Assembly: GCA_016223165.1 (NCBI GenBank)
Contig: JACRPO010000002.1
Span: 62,001 to 126,000, forward strand
DNA from: Burkholderiales bacterium
GTDB taxonomy: Bacteria > Pseudomonadota > Gammaproteobacteria > Burkholderiales > Burkholderiaceae_C
Direction of reading: 5' to 3'
Length of the DNA stretch: 64,000 bases
The stretch's first letter is position 1. Each line of letters starts with the position of its first letter. Below, in pieces: positions 43,945-53,632 of this stretch. The position numbers and the translations under genes are program-made. The notes under the pieces were generated by a model. The model had not been told where the DNA came from. It searched no databases and saw only the letters and a list, made by a program, of their open reading frames with translations.

Positions 43945-45629
43945 TGGACCTGCACCGCTTCCGCCCGCGCCTGCTCGACTCCCTGCGCGGCTACGACACG
44001 CGCCGCTTCCTGGTCGACCTCGGCGCCGGTCTCACGGTCGGCGTCGTCGCGCTGCCGCTGGCCATGGCGTTCGCCATCGCCAGCGGCGTCAAGCCCGAAC
44101 AGGGCATCGTCACGGCCATCGTTGCCGGCTTCCTGATCTCCGCGCTCGGTGGCTCCAGCGTGCAGATCGGCGGCCCCGCCGGCGCGTTCATCGTCATCGT
44201 CTACGGCATCGTCGAGCGCTACGGCCTGGCCAACCTGCTCATCGCCACCATGCTGGCCGGCGTGCTGCTGTTCGCGATGGGCCTGTTCAAGCTCGGTGCG
44301 CTCGTGCGCTACGTGCCGGTGAGCATCGTCATCGGCTTCACCAACGGCATCGCGGTGCTGATCGCGCTGTCGCAGGTGAAGGACTTCTTCGGCCTCGTCA
44401 CGCCCAAGCTGCCGGGCGACTTCTTCGCGCTCCTCGGCGTGCTGGCCTCGCACGCGGACACGGTGAACCCGGCTGCGCTCGCGCTGGCGCTGGCGAGCCT
44501 GGCCATCGTCGTGCTCTGGCCGAAGTCCTACGCCATGCCCACCGGCCCGATCGGCGCGCTGCGGCACCTGCACCGCTGGTCGGCGCACGTGCCGGGCACG
44601 GTGATCGCGCTCGTGGCCACGACGCTGGCGGTGACGCTGCTCGGCCTGCAGGTCGAGACCATCGGCTCGCGCTTCGGCGGCATCCCGCAAGGGCTGCCCC
44701 CGCTCGCGCTGCCGGAGTTCAGCTGGACGACCGTGAAGCTGCTGCTGATCCCGACGCTGACGATCGCCATCCTCGGCGCCATCGAGTCCCTGCTCTGCGC
44801 GCGCGTCGCCGACAACATGACCGAGCTGCCGCGGCACGACCCGAACCAGGAGTTGATGGCCCAGGGCGTGGCCAACTTCGTGGCGCCCTTCCTGGGCGGC
44901 ATCCCGGCCACGGGCACGATCGCGCGCACGGTGACCAACGTGCGCTCGGGCGCCACCACGCCGGTGGCCGGCATCGTGCATGCGCTGGCGCTGCTCGTCA
45001 TCGTGCTCGTGGCCGCGCCGCTGGCCCTCAACGTGCCCCTCGCCGCCCTGGCAGGCATCCTGACCTTCGTGGCCTGGAACATGGGCGAGTGGCGCGAGTT
45101 CGGGCGCCTCAAGCACTTCAACCCGCCCTACCGCGTGATCCTGCTCGGCACCTTCTTCCTCACCGTCGTCTTCGATCTCACGGTGGCGGTGGAGGTCGGC
45201 CTGGTGCTCGCCTGCGCTTTTTTCATCTACCGCATGAGCACGCAGTTCAAGGTGCACGCGGTGCCGCACGACTCGCTGCCGCCGGGCGTGCATGTGTTCG
45301 AGCTCTTCGGCTCGCTCTTCTTCGGCGCCGTCGGCCAGGTCGAGGACCTGCCGGCGCAGCTGCCCGAGGGCACGCGCGCGGTGGTGCTCGAGATGCACCG
45401 CATGGTGCTGCTCGACACCTCCGGCCTCGACGCGCTGCGCCAGCTGCACCGCACGCTGGCGCGGCAGGAGACGGCGCTGGTGCTGGCCAACGTCAACGAG
45501 CAGCCGCTGTCGCTGATCCGGCGCTCGGGTTTCGAGGGCGAGGTCGGCGCGGAGAACATCGTGCCCACCGTCGCCGCGGCCTTCGCCGACGAGCCTGCCG
45601 AAGCCGCCGTGGCCCCGGCGGCGCCCTGA
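43944..45629 (+). CDS. SulP-family anion transporter with STAS domain
   Basis: A 561-residue transporter. The membrane domain starts GAGLTVGVVALPLAMAFAIA and includes the SulP signature region GGSSVQIGGPAGAFIVIVYG, plus IGFTNGIAVLIALSQ and LGGIPATGTIARTVTNVRSG. The C-terminal STAS domain (about 440-545) contains MHRMVLLDTSGLDALRQL. SulP proteins carry sulfate, bicarbonate or dicarboxylates, and the substrate cannot be decided here. The ATG overlaps the stop of the hyfI homologue by one nucleotide, so this transporter is translationally coupled to the Ehr complex. That arrangement implies a joint function. A hairpin follows its stop. Confidence 0.93.
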   Translation: MDLHRFRPRLLDSLRGYDTRRFLVDLGAGLTVGVVALPLAMAFAIASGVKPEQGIVTAIVAGFLISALGGSSVQIGGPAGAFIVIVYGIVERYGLANLLIATMLAGVLLFAMGLFKLGALVRYVPVSIVIGFTNGIAVLIALSQVKDFFGLVTPKLPGDFFALLGVLASHADTVNPAALALALASLAIVVLWPKSYAMPTGPIGALRHLHRWSAHVPGTVIALVATTLAVTLLGLQVETIGSRFGGIPQGLPPLALPEFSWTTVKLLLIPTLTIAILGAIESLLCARVADNMTELPRHDPNQELMAQGVANFVAPFLGGIPATGTIARTVTNVRSGATTPVAGIVHALALLVIVLVAAPLALNVPLAALAGILTFVAWNMGEWREFGRLKHFNPPYRVILLGTFFLTVVFDLTVAVEVGLVLACAFFIYRMSTQFKVHAVPHDSLPPGVHVFELFGSLFFGAVGQVEDLPAQLPEGTRAVVLEMHRMVLLDTSGLDALRQLHRTLARQETALVLANVNEQPLSLIRRSGFEGEVGAENIVPTVAAAFADEPAEAAVAPAAP

Positions 45630-45660
45630 AGAGCCTGTGAACGAATCATCCACAGGCTCT
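45630..45660 (+). terminator. Perfect 10-bp hairpin at the end of the Ehr-SulP operon
   Basis: AGAGCCTGTG (45630-45639) and CACAGGCTCT (45651-45660) pair perfectly around an 11-nt loop, 1 bp after the SulP stop codon. There is no following T-run, so it may be a weak terminator or an mRNA-stabilising end. Confidence 0.5.
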
Positions 45661-45687
45661 GAGACGAGTTCGGCGAGATGCACTCGA

Positions 45688-45693
45688 TAGAAT
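45688..45693 (+). promoter_or_regulatory. Likely -10 element (TAGAAT) for the DUF3460-scpA operon
   Basis: TAGAAT lies 36 bp before the ATG of the DUF3460 gene, directly after the hairpin that closes the previous operon. No good -35 hexamer is seen. Confidence 0.4.
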
Positions 45694-45729
45694 CGCCACT
45701 CCCTCGCTGCCGTTTCGTTGCCCGCGCCC

Positions 45730-45930
45730 ATGCCATTCTTCTGGAAACCTTACAAGTCCGACGTCGCGTCGTTCATCGAAGAGCTGAAGGCGAAGAAGCC
45801 GACCCTCGAGCAGGAGCAGCGCGCCGGCCGTGCATTGCTCTGGGACCGCGCCCTCGATCGCGAAGCGCAAGCAGAGTGGCGCGAAGCGAAGGTGCGGCAG
45901 CAGGCCTACGTCTACCAGACCCAGCGCTGA
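45730..45930 (+). CDS. DUF3460 family small protein
   Basis: A 66-residue soluble protein beginning MPFFWKPYKSDVASFIEELK and continuing PTLEQEQRAGRALLWDR, highly characteristic of DUF3460, a family essentially confined to betaproteobacteria. It is charged, helical and without Cys. The ATG at 45730 is chosen over an upstream TTG because the conserved sequence starts there. It precedes scpA by 17 bp, the usual gene order in Burkholderiales. Function unknown. Confidence 0.88.
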   Translation: MPFFWKPYKSDVASFIEELKAKKPTLEQEQRAGRALLWDRALDREAQAEWREAKVRQQAYVYQTQR

Positions 45931-45947
45931 CCGGCGCCGCCGCTTCG

Positions 45948-46901
45948 ATGCAAGCCGAGCCGGCCGCGGGCGCAGCGGGCGAACGGATCGCCGAGCGGAG
46001 TGTCGAACGGGCTGCCGGCCTCAGCGGCGGCATCGGTGGTGACATCAGTGGCGACATCCATGGCGACATCCATGGCGACCTGAGCGCCAACCCCGCCCCA
46101 CCCGAACCGTCCGTGGTCGACCAAGTGGCCGTTGCGCGCCTGTACGGTGAGCCGCTCTTCGCGCTGCCGCAGGACCTGTACATCCCGCCCGATGCGCTCG
46201 AGGTCTTCCTCGAGGCGTTCGAGGGGCCGCTCGACCTGCTGCTCTACCTCATCCGCAAGCAGAACTTCAACATCCTCGACATCCCGCTCGCGGACGTGAC
46301 GCGCCAGTACCTCGCGTATGTCGAGCAGATCCGCAGCCGCAATCTCGAGCTCGCCAGCGAATATCTGCTGATGGCGGCCATGCTCATCGAGATCAAGAGC
46401 CGCATGCTGCTGCCGCCGAAGAAGAGCGCCGACGGCGGCGAAGTCGAAGACCCGCGTGCCGAGCTCGTGCGCCGGCTCGTCGAGTACGAGCAGATCAAGC
46501 TCGCGGCGGCGCGCCTGGACGAGCTGCCGGTCATCGGCCGCGACTTCCTGCGCGCCCAGGTCTACATCGAGCAGGCGCTGCAGCCGCGCTGGCCCGAGGT
46601 GCACGCCGACGAGCTGCGCCAGGCCTGGCGCGAGATCGTCGCGCGCGCCCGCCTCACGGCGCACCACACCATCACGCGCGAGCAGCTCTCGGTGCGCGAG
46701 CACATGAGCATCGTGCTGCGCCGGCTGCAGGGGCGGCGCTTCGTCGAGTTCGCCGAGCTCTTCGACACCACGCACGGCGTGCCGGTGCTGGTGGTGACCT
46801 TCATCGCGCTGCTCGAGCTCTCGCGCGAGGCGCTGGTCGAGGTGACGCAGGCCGAGGCCTTCGCGCCGATCTACGTGCGCCTGGCCTACCAGCCGAGCTG
46901 A
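45948..46901 (+). CDS. scpA: Segregation and condensation protein A
   Basis: A 317-residue kleisin subunit that bridges SMC heads in chromosome condensation. Core sequence: VFLEAFEGPLDLLLYLIRKQ, LADVTRQYLAYVEQIRSRNL, EYLLMAAMLIEIKSRMLLP and the C-terminal winged-helix region EHMSIVLRRLQGRRFVEF. The N-terminal 80 residues are an unconserved extension with a short tandem repeat (GDISGDIHGDIHGDL) encoded by 12-bp units around 46040-46085. scpB is not in the window. It is convergent with the IclR-SMP-30 gene. Confidence 0.95.
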   Translation: MQAEPAAGAAGERIAERSVERAAGLSGGIGGDISGDIHGDIHGDLSANPAPPEPSVVDQVAVARLYGEPLFALPQDLYIPPDALEVFLEAFEGPLDLLLYLIRKQNFNILDIPLADVTRQYLAYVEQIRSRNLELASEYLLMAAMLIEIKSRMLLPPKKSADGGEVEDPRAELVRRLVEYEQIKLAAARLDELPVIGRDFLRAQVYIEQALQPRWPEVHADELRQAWREIVARARLTAHHTITREQLSVREHMSIVLRRLQGRRFVEFAELFDTTHGVPVLVVTFIALLELSREALVEVTQAEAFAPIYVRLAYQPS

Positions 46902-46914
46902 TGGTCTCGTCAAC

Positions 46915-46937
46915 CTCTCTCCCTCTGCGGGAGAGGG
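46915..46937. terminator. Hairpin between convergent scpA and the IclR-SMP-30 gene
   Basis: CCTCTCCC-type left arm (46915-46923) pairs with the GGGAGAGGG-type right arm (46929-46937) around a TCTGC loop. It lies 14 bp after the scpA stop. The arm sequence resembles a dispersed CTCCC/GGGAG hairpin also seen near 15445-15460. Confidence 0.45.
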
Positions 46938-46938
46938 A

Positions 46939-46995
46939 GACCTTCACCGAGACCTTCACCGAGACATCACCGAGACATCACCGAGACGTCACTCA
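46939..46995. repeat. Decaying 11-12-bp tandem repeat (five units)
   Basis: Two identical GACCTTCACCGA units are followed by two identical GACATCACCGA units and one diverged GACGTCACTCA unit. The last unit contains the stop codon of the minus-strand IclR-SMP-30 gene. This is a simple slippage-type repeat. Confidence 0.75.
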
Positions 46996-48588
46996 GACGG
47001 CCGCCACGACGAAGAGCCGCCCCGACAGCGGCGCCGCCTCCAGCGACTCGCGGTCGAGCGCTTCGCGCGCGGTGGTGACGAAGAGCGTGCGCCCATCCGC
47101 GCCGCCGAAGGCCACACCGGTGGGTGCCGGCACCGGCAGCGCGACCATGCGGTCCATGCTGCCGTCGGGCTCGAAGCGCGCGACGCTCCAGCCGCCGCGC
47201 AGCGCCGCCCACAGGCCGCCCTCGGCGTCGACGGCGAGGCCACCGAGGCGCCCCGAGCCCTTGGGCACGGTGGCCAGGCGGCGCAGGCCGGCCTGCCCTT
47301 CCTGCGCGGTGTAGATGGTGCCGCTGCCGGCGGCGGCGATGTAGAGCGTGCGCTGTGCCTCGCCCCAGGCGAGCGCCGTCGCCGGCTCGTTCAGGCGCCA
47401 GCCGCCGTTGAAGGGACCCCCGGCGTTCGGTGTGGCCACGCGCCAGCGGTCGCCGTCGGGCTGGCAGAACCAGGCCTGGCCGGCCGGGCCGGCGCAGGCG
47501 GCCAGCACGCCGTAGCGCGGCAGCGACGGCGACGCCTCCACATCCTCCTGCAGCTGCCCGTCGCTGCCGCAGAGGTGCCAGTGGTCGCCGGCGAGCACGC
47601 GCGTGCCGGCGCGGTCGGGCAGCACCGCCAGCACCGGGTGCTCGAACCCGGCCACCGTCTCGTCGCCCTCGGCGCTCGCGGCGTGCAGGGCCGGCGCCAG
47701 GCGGTCGGCCCACCACAGCCGCCCCGGGCCGGCGGCGCTGCCCGCCCAGCACGGAAAGGCACCCTCGAAAGCCCAGGCGCCGGGCACGACACGGGCCTCG
47801 CCCTCGGGCCGTGCCGGCCGTGAGGAAGGCAGCTGCGCGCCGATGCGGCGCGCCGCCTCGGCCAGCTCGGGGCCGAGAAGCTCGAGCCGCTCCATCGTCA
47901 GGCGGAAGGCCGGGCCGGCGACACTGACGGCGCCGCGCACCTCGCCCTGCGCATCGACGATCGGCGCGCCGCAGCAGCGCACGCCGACGACGATCTCCTC
48001 GTCGTCGATCGACCAGCCGCGCTGCGCGGTGAGCTTGAGCTCGGCGAGCAGGCGGCGGCGGTCGGTGATGCTGCGCGGCGTCACGGCCGCGAGCGTCATG
48101 TCGCGCACGAGCGCGTCGCGCCGCTCGGGCGGCAGCGCAGCGAGGATGGCCTTGCCCTGGCTCGTGCAGTGCAGCGGCTTGCGCTGCCCGACGGCCGAGT
48201 GGCTGCGCTGCGCGTGCGCGCCGTCGCAGCGGTCGAGCGAGATCACCTCCAGGCCGTCCAGCGCCGCGAGGTAGGTGGTCTCGCCGGTCATATCGCGCAG
48301 GCCGCGCAACTCGCTCGATGCCGCCGCCACGAGGTCGGGCATGGCATAGGCGGCACGCGCGTACTCGAAGCAGCGCGAGCCCAGGCAGTAGACGCGGCGC
48401 AGCGGGTCGCGCCGCAGCAGGCCGCGCGCCACGAGCGTACCCAGCAGGCGGTAGAGCGTGGTGCGCGGCAGCCCCAGGCGCTGCCCGAGCTCGGCCTGCG
48501 CGAGTCCGGCGGCGGTGCTGCCCACGGCGTCGAGCACATCGAGCGCCTTGTCTAGCGATGCGGTGCCTTCGTTGGTCCTTGGCGTCAT
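46993..48588 (-). CDS. IclR-family regulator fused to an SMP-30/gluconolactonase-like domain
   Basis: A 531-residue fusion. Residues 1-75 are an IclR winged helix (SLDKALDVLDAV, LGQRLGLPRTTLYRLLGTL). Residues 80-250 are the IclR effector domain (PLHCTSQGKAILAALPP, GWSIDDEEIVVGVRCCGAPI, VSVAGPAFRL). From about 265 to the end is a beta-propeller of the SMP-30/gluconolactonase/LRE type (WAFEGAFPCWAG, LGGLAVDAEGGLWAALRGG, MVALPVPAPTGVAFGGAD). The propeller may bind a sugar-acid lactone and act as the sensor, or retain hydrolase activity (inference). It is divergent from the RraA-arabinonate dehydratase cluster, its likely target. Confidence 0.88.
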   Translation of the reverse strand: MTPRTNEGTASLDKALDVLDAVGSTAAGLAQAELGQRLGLPRTTLYRLLGTLVARGLLRRDPLRRVYCLGSRCFEYARAAYAMPDLVAAASSELRGLRDMTGETTYLAALDGLEVISLDRCDGAHAQRSHSAVGQRKPLHCTSQGKAILAALPPERRDALVRDMTLAAVTPRSITDRRRLLAELKLTAQRGWSIDDEEIVVGVRCCGAPIVDAQGEVRGAVSVAGPAFRLTMERLELLGPELAEAARRIGAQLPSSRPARPEGEARVVPGAWAFEGAFPCWAGSAAGPGRLWWADRLAPALHAASAEGDETVAGFEHPVLAVLPDRAGTRVLAGDHWHLCGSDGQLQEDVEASPSLPRYGVLAACAGPAGQAWFCQPDGDRWRVATPNAGGPFNGGWRLNEPATALAWGEAQRTLYIAAAGSGTIYTAQEGQAGLRRLATVPKGSGRLGGLAVDAEGGLWAALRGGWSVARFEPDGSMDRMVALPVPAPTGVAFGGADGRTLFVTTAREALDRESLEAAPLSGRLFVVAAV

Positions 48589-48780
48589 CTCGAGCGCCCC
48601 CGTTGTCTGCCACTGTGGTTTGTCATGTGCCGGGCCGGTCCCAACTCGTGGAATCGAGAAGCTCGGAGGCTGCGGCGCCGGCCCTCGCTCCCAGTTGCTC
48701 CCGATTGGCAGCCGCCAACGGCACGCCTAGGATGCCGTGGCGATTCAGGCTCATCGCTGTCCCGCCCATCGGAACATTCT

Positions 48781-48795
48781 GCCATCCGGGATGGC
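48781..48795. promoter_or_regulatory. 15-bp palindrome GCCATCC-G-GGATGGC in the IclR/RraA intergenic region
   Basis: A perfect 7-bp inverted repeat around a single base lies in the 250-bp gap between the IclR-SMP-30 start (48588) and the RraA-family start (48839). IclR proteins typically bind short palindromes in such divergent gaps, so it is a candidate operator. The remainder of the gap shows nothing definite. Confidence 0.4.
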
Positions 48796-48838
48796 GGTCG
48801 GATCTGCTCCTCGTCCCCAACTGCCGGTGCCACGCCGC

Positions 48839-49624
48839 ATGACCGCCCTGCCGCCCGTGACCGCCACGCCGCCCTGCACGCGCACATCAGTCGCCGTCGA
48901 CGACGCCGTGCTGGCGCGGCTGGCCGGCATCAGCAGCGGCTCGCTGACGACGCAGCTCTACCGGCGCGGCCTCCGCCAGCCGGTGCTGGTGGGGCTGAAG
49001 CCGCTGCAGGGCGCGCGCGTGCCGCGCTTCGCCGGCCGTGCCTTCACGATGCGCATGATCCCGGCGCGCGAAGATATCGACACCTATGCCACGCTGACGA
49101 CGACCCCCAACGCCGACAACCTGCAGTGGGTGGGCGTGGAGCAGACGCTGCCCGGGCAGGTGATGGTCGTCGACAGCCGCGGCGACGCCCGCGCCGCGAG
49201 CATGGGCCACATGCTCGTCACGCGCCTGCAGCAGCGCGGCGTGAAGGCCGTCATCACCGACGGCGCCTTCCGCGACGGCAGCGAGCTCGCGCAGCTCGCC
49301 TTCCCGACCTGGAGCGCGGGCGTCACGGCGACGACGCGCCTGAGCTACCACCATGTCGCCGACCTGAACGTGCCCATCGCCTGCGCCGGCGTCGCCGTCT
49401 ACCCCGGCGACGTGATCCACGGCGACGCCGACAACGTCACCGTCGTGCCGGCGCACCTGGCCGCCGAGCTCGCCGACGTCTGCGAGGCCCAGGACGACCT
49501 CGAGGCCTACCTCGCACGGCGCGTCGTGCGTGGCGAGCCACTGTGGGGGCTTTACCCGCCGAGCGAGGCGACGCGGGCGCAATATCGCGAATGGGTGGCC
49601 GCGGGGCGGCCGGCGCTCGACTGA
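48839..49624 (+). CDS. RraA-family protein (4-hydroxy-4-methyl-2-oxoglutarate aldolase-like), copy 1
   Basis: A 261-residue protein of the RraA/HMG-aldolase superfamily. Core sequence: SSGSLTTQLYRRGLRQPVL, MIPAREDIDTYATL, VMVVDSRGDARAASMGHMLV, AVITDGAFRDGSEL and VYPGDVIHGDADNVTVVP. The metal-binding and catalytic Arg-Asp of the aldolases are in DGAFRDG. In this family some members are pyruvate aldolases and others have unrelated roles. The sugar-acid genes around it suggest an aldolase for a 2-oxo acid intermediate (inference). It is followed 66 bp later by the dehydratase. Confidence 0.85.
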   Translation: MTALPPVTATPPCTRTSVAVDDAVLARLAGISSGSLTTQLYRRGLRQPVLVGLKPLQGARVPRFAGRAFTMRMIPAREDIDTYATLTTTPNADNLQWVGVEQTLPGQVMVVDSRGDARAASMGHMLVTRLQQRGVKAVITDGAFRDGSELAQLAFPTWSAGVTATTRLSYHHVADLNVPIACAGVAVYPGDVIHGDADNVTVVPAHLAAELADVCEAQDDLEAYLARRVVRGEPLWGLYPPSEATRAQYREWVAAGRPALD

Positions 49625-49690
49625 ACCATCCCGGGTGGGCAAGATGAAAGAGGAACGTCTGCTGGACGACGATCACCCGGAGGCCACGCC

Positions 49691-51418
<1,728 letters not shown>

Positions 51419-51493
51419 ATCCTGCGCAGACGGCTCGCCCCCGCCTGCCCAGCCGCGCCCACCACCCAGGCATACAGCCAGGAGACCCACCGC

Positions 51494-52462
51494 ATGCAAC
51501 GACGCCAGATCCTCATCGCCGGCGGCAGCGCCGCCGCCAGCCTCGCGTGGCCCGTGCTCGCCGCGGCCTGGCCCGACAAGCCGCTGCGCATCATCGTGCC
51601 CTTCCCGCCCGGGGGCACCTCGGACGTCATCGCGCGCCTCATCAGCAAGCCGCTCGGCGACGTCCTCAAGACCACCGTCGTCGTCGAGAACAAGACGGGT
51701 GCCAACGGCGCCATCGGCGCCGCCGCCGTCGCGCAGGCCACCGACGAGCACACGATGCTGTTGTCGGACATGAGCTCGCTGGCCATCAACGCCATCATCG
51801 CCAAGGAGCTGCCGTACAAGCCGCAGCAGCTCGCCGGCGCGACGATGCTGGCCTATTCGCCGCACCTGCTGTGCACGAACCCGTCGATCCCGGCCAAAAA
51901 CCTGCGCGAGCTGGCGCAGCTTTCGCAGACGAAGCCGCTCAACATCGCCTCGTCGGGCATCGGCTCGGCCAACCACCTGGGCGCGGCCGAGATCGCGCTC
52001 GCCATGGGCATGAAATTCGTGCACGTGCCCTTCCGCGGCGGCGCGCAGAGCATCGCCGATGTCGCCGCCGGCAATACGCAGCTGGTGCTGAACGGCATGC
52101 TCGCCACGTTGCCGCTGGTGCAGGCCGGGCGGCTGAAGCTGATCGGCATCTCCAAGCGCACGCGCATGGCCCTGCTGCCCGATGCGCCGACCATCGCCGA
52201 GCAGGGCGTGAAGGACTTCGAGAGCGGCACCTACCAGGGCGTGGCCATCGCCGCGTCGATGAACAAGGCCGCCGCGGCCAGGCTGGCTGCGGCGCTGGTG
52301 CAGGTGATCCGCGAGCCAGACATGCGCGCCCGCCTCGTCGCCGCCGGCGCCGAGGTGATGACCTCGACCCCCAAGGAGACGAGCGACTTCCTCGCGCGCG
52401 AGGGCGAACGTTGGGGCTCGCTGGTGAAGCGGGCGGGCGCGAAGCTGGAAGGCAATGCCTGA
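51494..52462 (+). CDS. Bug-family (TctC-like) periplasmic solute receptor, copy 1
   Basis: A 322-residue periplasmic binding protein. The signal region is MQRRQILIAGGSAAASLAWPVLA, with a possible Tat-type basic start (split after AAS). The mature start PDKPLRIIVPFPPGGTSDVIARLI is the Bug signature (split after GTS). Further features are VVENKTGANGAIGA and HVPFRGGAQSIADVAAGN. AGGAGA is upstream of the ATG. Bug proteins bind carboxylates for tripartite transporters or signalling. No TctA/TctB genes are nearby, as is usual for the family. Its ligand is probably an aldonate or other acid handled by the neighbouring enzymes (inference). Confidence 0.92.
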   Translation: MQRRQILIAGGSAAASLAWPVLAAAWPDKPLRIIVPFPPGGTSDVIARLISKPLGDVLKTTVVVENKTGANGAIGAAAVAQATDEHTMLLSDMSSLAINAIIAKELPYKPQQLAGATMLAYSPHLLCTNPSIPAKNLRELAQLSQTKPLNIASSGIGSANHLGAAEIALAMGMKFVHVPFRGGAQSIADVAAGNTQLVLNGMLATLPLVQAGRLKLIGISKRTRMALLPDAPTIAEQGVKDFESGTYQGVAIAASMNKAAAARLAAALVQVIREPDMRARLVAAGAEVMTSTPKETSDFLAREGERWGSLVKRAGAKLEGNA

Positions 52463-53612
52463 AGCAGAGGGGCGCAGGCCGGCCGCCGCGCCGGAGATCC
52501 CTGCGCGCGCGCCGTCGCCCTTGCAGCCGCGCGCGCCGTCACCCTTCGTGCCCGTTGCCCGGCTCGAAGCGTTCGCCCGCGCCCTCTTCGTCGCCGCCGG
52601 CATGGACGACGGCAAGGCGGCCACGGTGGCGCGGCTGCTCGTGCTGACCGACGCGATGGGCCGGCGCACGCACGGGCTGGCGATGGCGCCGCTGTACCTG
52701 GCCGACATCGAGAAGGGCCGCGCCAGCGGCGGCGCCGAGGTCGGCATGGCCGTGCGCGGCGAGCCCGATGTGCTCAAGGACAGCGGCCTCACGGCGGTGT
52801 GGGACGGCCGCTACCTGCCGGGCCTGTGGCTCGTGGCCACGGCCATCGAGCAGGCGATCCCGCGTGCGGCGGCGCACGGCATGGCGGCCGTGGCCATCCG
52901 GCGCAGCCACCACATCGGCTGCCTGGCCGCGCTCGCCAAGCAGGCGGCCGACCGCGGCTTCATCGCCCTCATCGCCAACTCCGACCCCGCCGGCCAGCGT
53001 GTGGCGCCCTATGGCGGCACGGAGGCGCTCTTCACCCCCAATCCGTTCGCGCTCGGCTACCCCGGCGAGACCCACCCCGTGCTGGTGGACATCTGCGCTT
53101 CGATCACCACGACCTCGATGACGCGGCAGAAACACGCCGCCGGCGAGCGCTTCGAACATCCCTGGCTGCTCGACGGCGAGGGCCGGCCGACGCGCGACCC
53201 GGCCGTGCTCGAGCACCGCCAGCCGCGCGGCAGCCTGCAGCTGATGGGCGGCACCGAGTACGGCCACAAGGGCTTCGGCCTGGCGCTGATGATCGAGGCG
53301 CTGTCGCAGGGCCTTTCGGGCCACGGCCGCAAGCAGGCGCCCAGGCGCTGGGGCGGCAATGTCTACCTGCAGGTGCTCGACCCCGGGTTCTTCGCCGGGC
53401 GCGAGGCCTTTCTCGAGCAGACCGAACACCTGGGCGAACGCTGCCGCGCCAATCGGCCGATCGACCCGAAGCGCCCGGTGCGCCTGCCCGGCGACCAGGC
53501 CGCCGCCTGCATCGAGCGCGCCGCGCGCGAGGGCATCGACTACGACGCGCCGACGCGCACCGCGCTGAATGAGTGGGCGGCGCGCCTCGGCGTCGATTCG
53601 CCGCTCAGCTGA
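52455..53612 (+). CDS. Ldh-family (malate/L-lactate-type) NAD(P)H oxidoreductase
   Basis: A 385-residue enzyme of the LdhA2/malate dehydrogenase-like family. The N-terminal 30 residues are Pro/Ala-rich and unconserved. The core has DAMGRRTHGLAMAPLYL, VAIRRSHHIGCLAALA, IANSDPAGQRVAPYGG, LFTPNPFALGYPG and EYGHKGFGLALMIEALSQ, all family landmarks. Its start overlaps the Bug receptor gene by 8 nt. Substrates in the family are 2-hydroxy acids or cyclic imino acids. Here it may oxidise a hydroxy-acid intermediate in the same pathway (inference). Confidence 0.9.
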   Translation: MPEAEGRRPAAAPEIPARAPSPLQPRAPSPFVPVARLEAFARALFVAAGMDDGKAATVARLLVLTDAMGRRTHGLAMAPLYLADIEKGRASGGAEVGMAVRGEPDVLKDSGLTAVWDGRYLPGLWLVATAIEQAIPRAAAHGMAAVAIRRSHHIGCLAALAKQAADRGFIALIANSDPAGQRVAPYGGTEALFTPNPFALGYPGETHPVLVDICASITTTSMTRQKHAAGERFEHPWLLDGEGRPTRDPAVLEHRQPRGSLQLMGGTEYGHKGFGLALMIEALSQGLSGHGRKQAPRRWGGNVYLQVLDPGFFAGREAFLEQTEHLGERCRANRPIDPKRPVRLPGDQAAACIERAAREGIDYDAPTRTALNEWAARLGVDSPLS

Positions 53613-53632
53613 ACATCACGAAGGAACCGACG

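Noticed and set aside
45630..45660. Hairpin as an insertion-sequence end or attachment site
   Set aside because: There is no transposase, no target duplication and no second copy nearby; its position 1 bp after a stop fits a transcript end.
46939..46995. CRISPR-like repeats
   Set aside because: The units are contiguous 11-12-mers without spacers.
48737..48838. Upstream start codons for the first RraA-family protein (48737, 48794)
   Set aside because: They add residues with no family similarity and the second overlaps the candidate operator palindrome; 48839 is more consistent with the family N-terminus.
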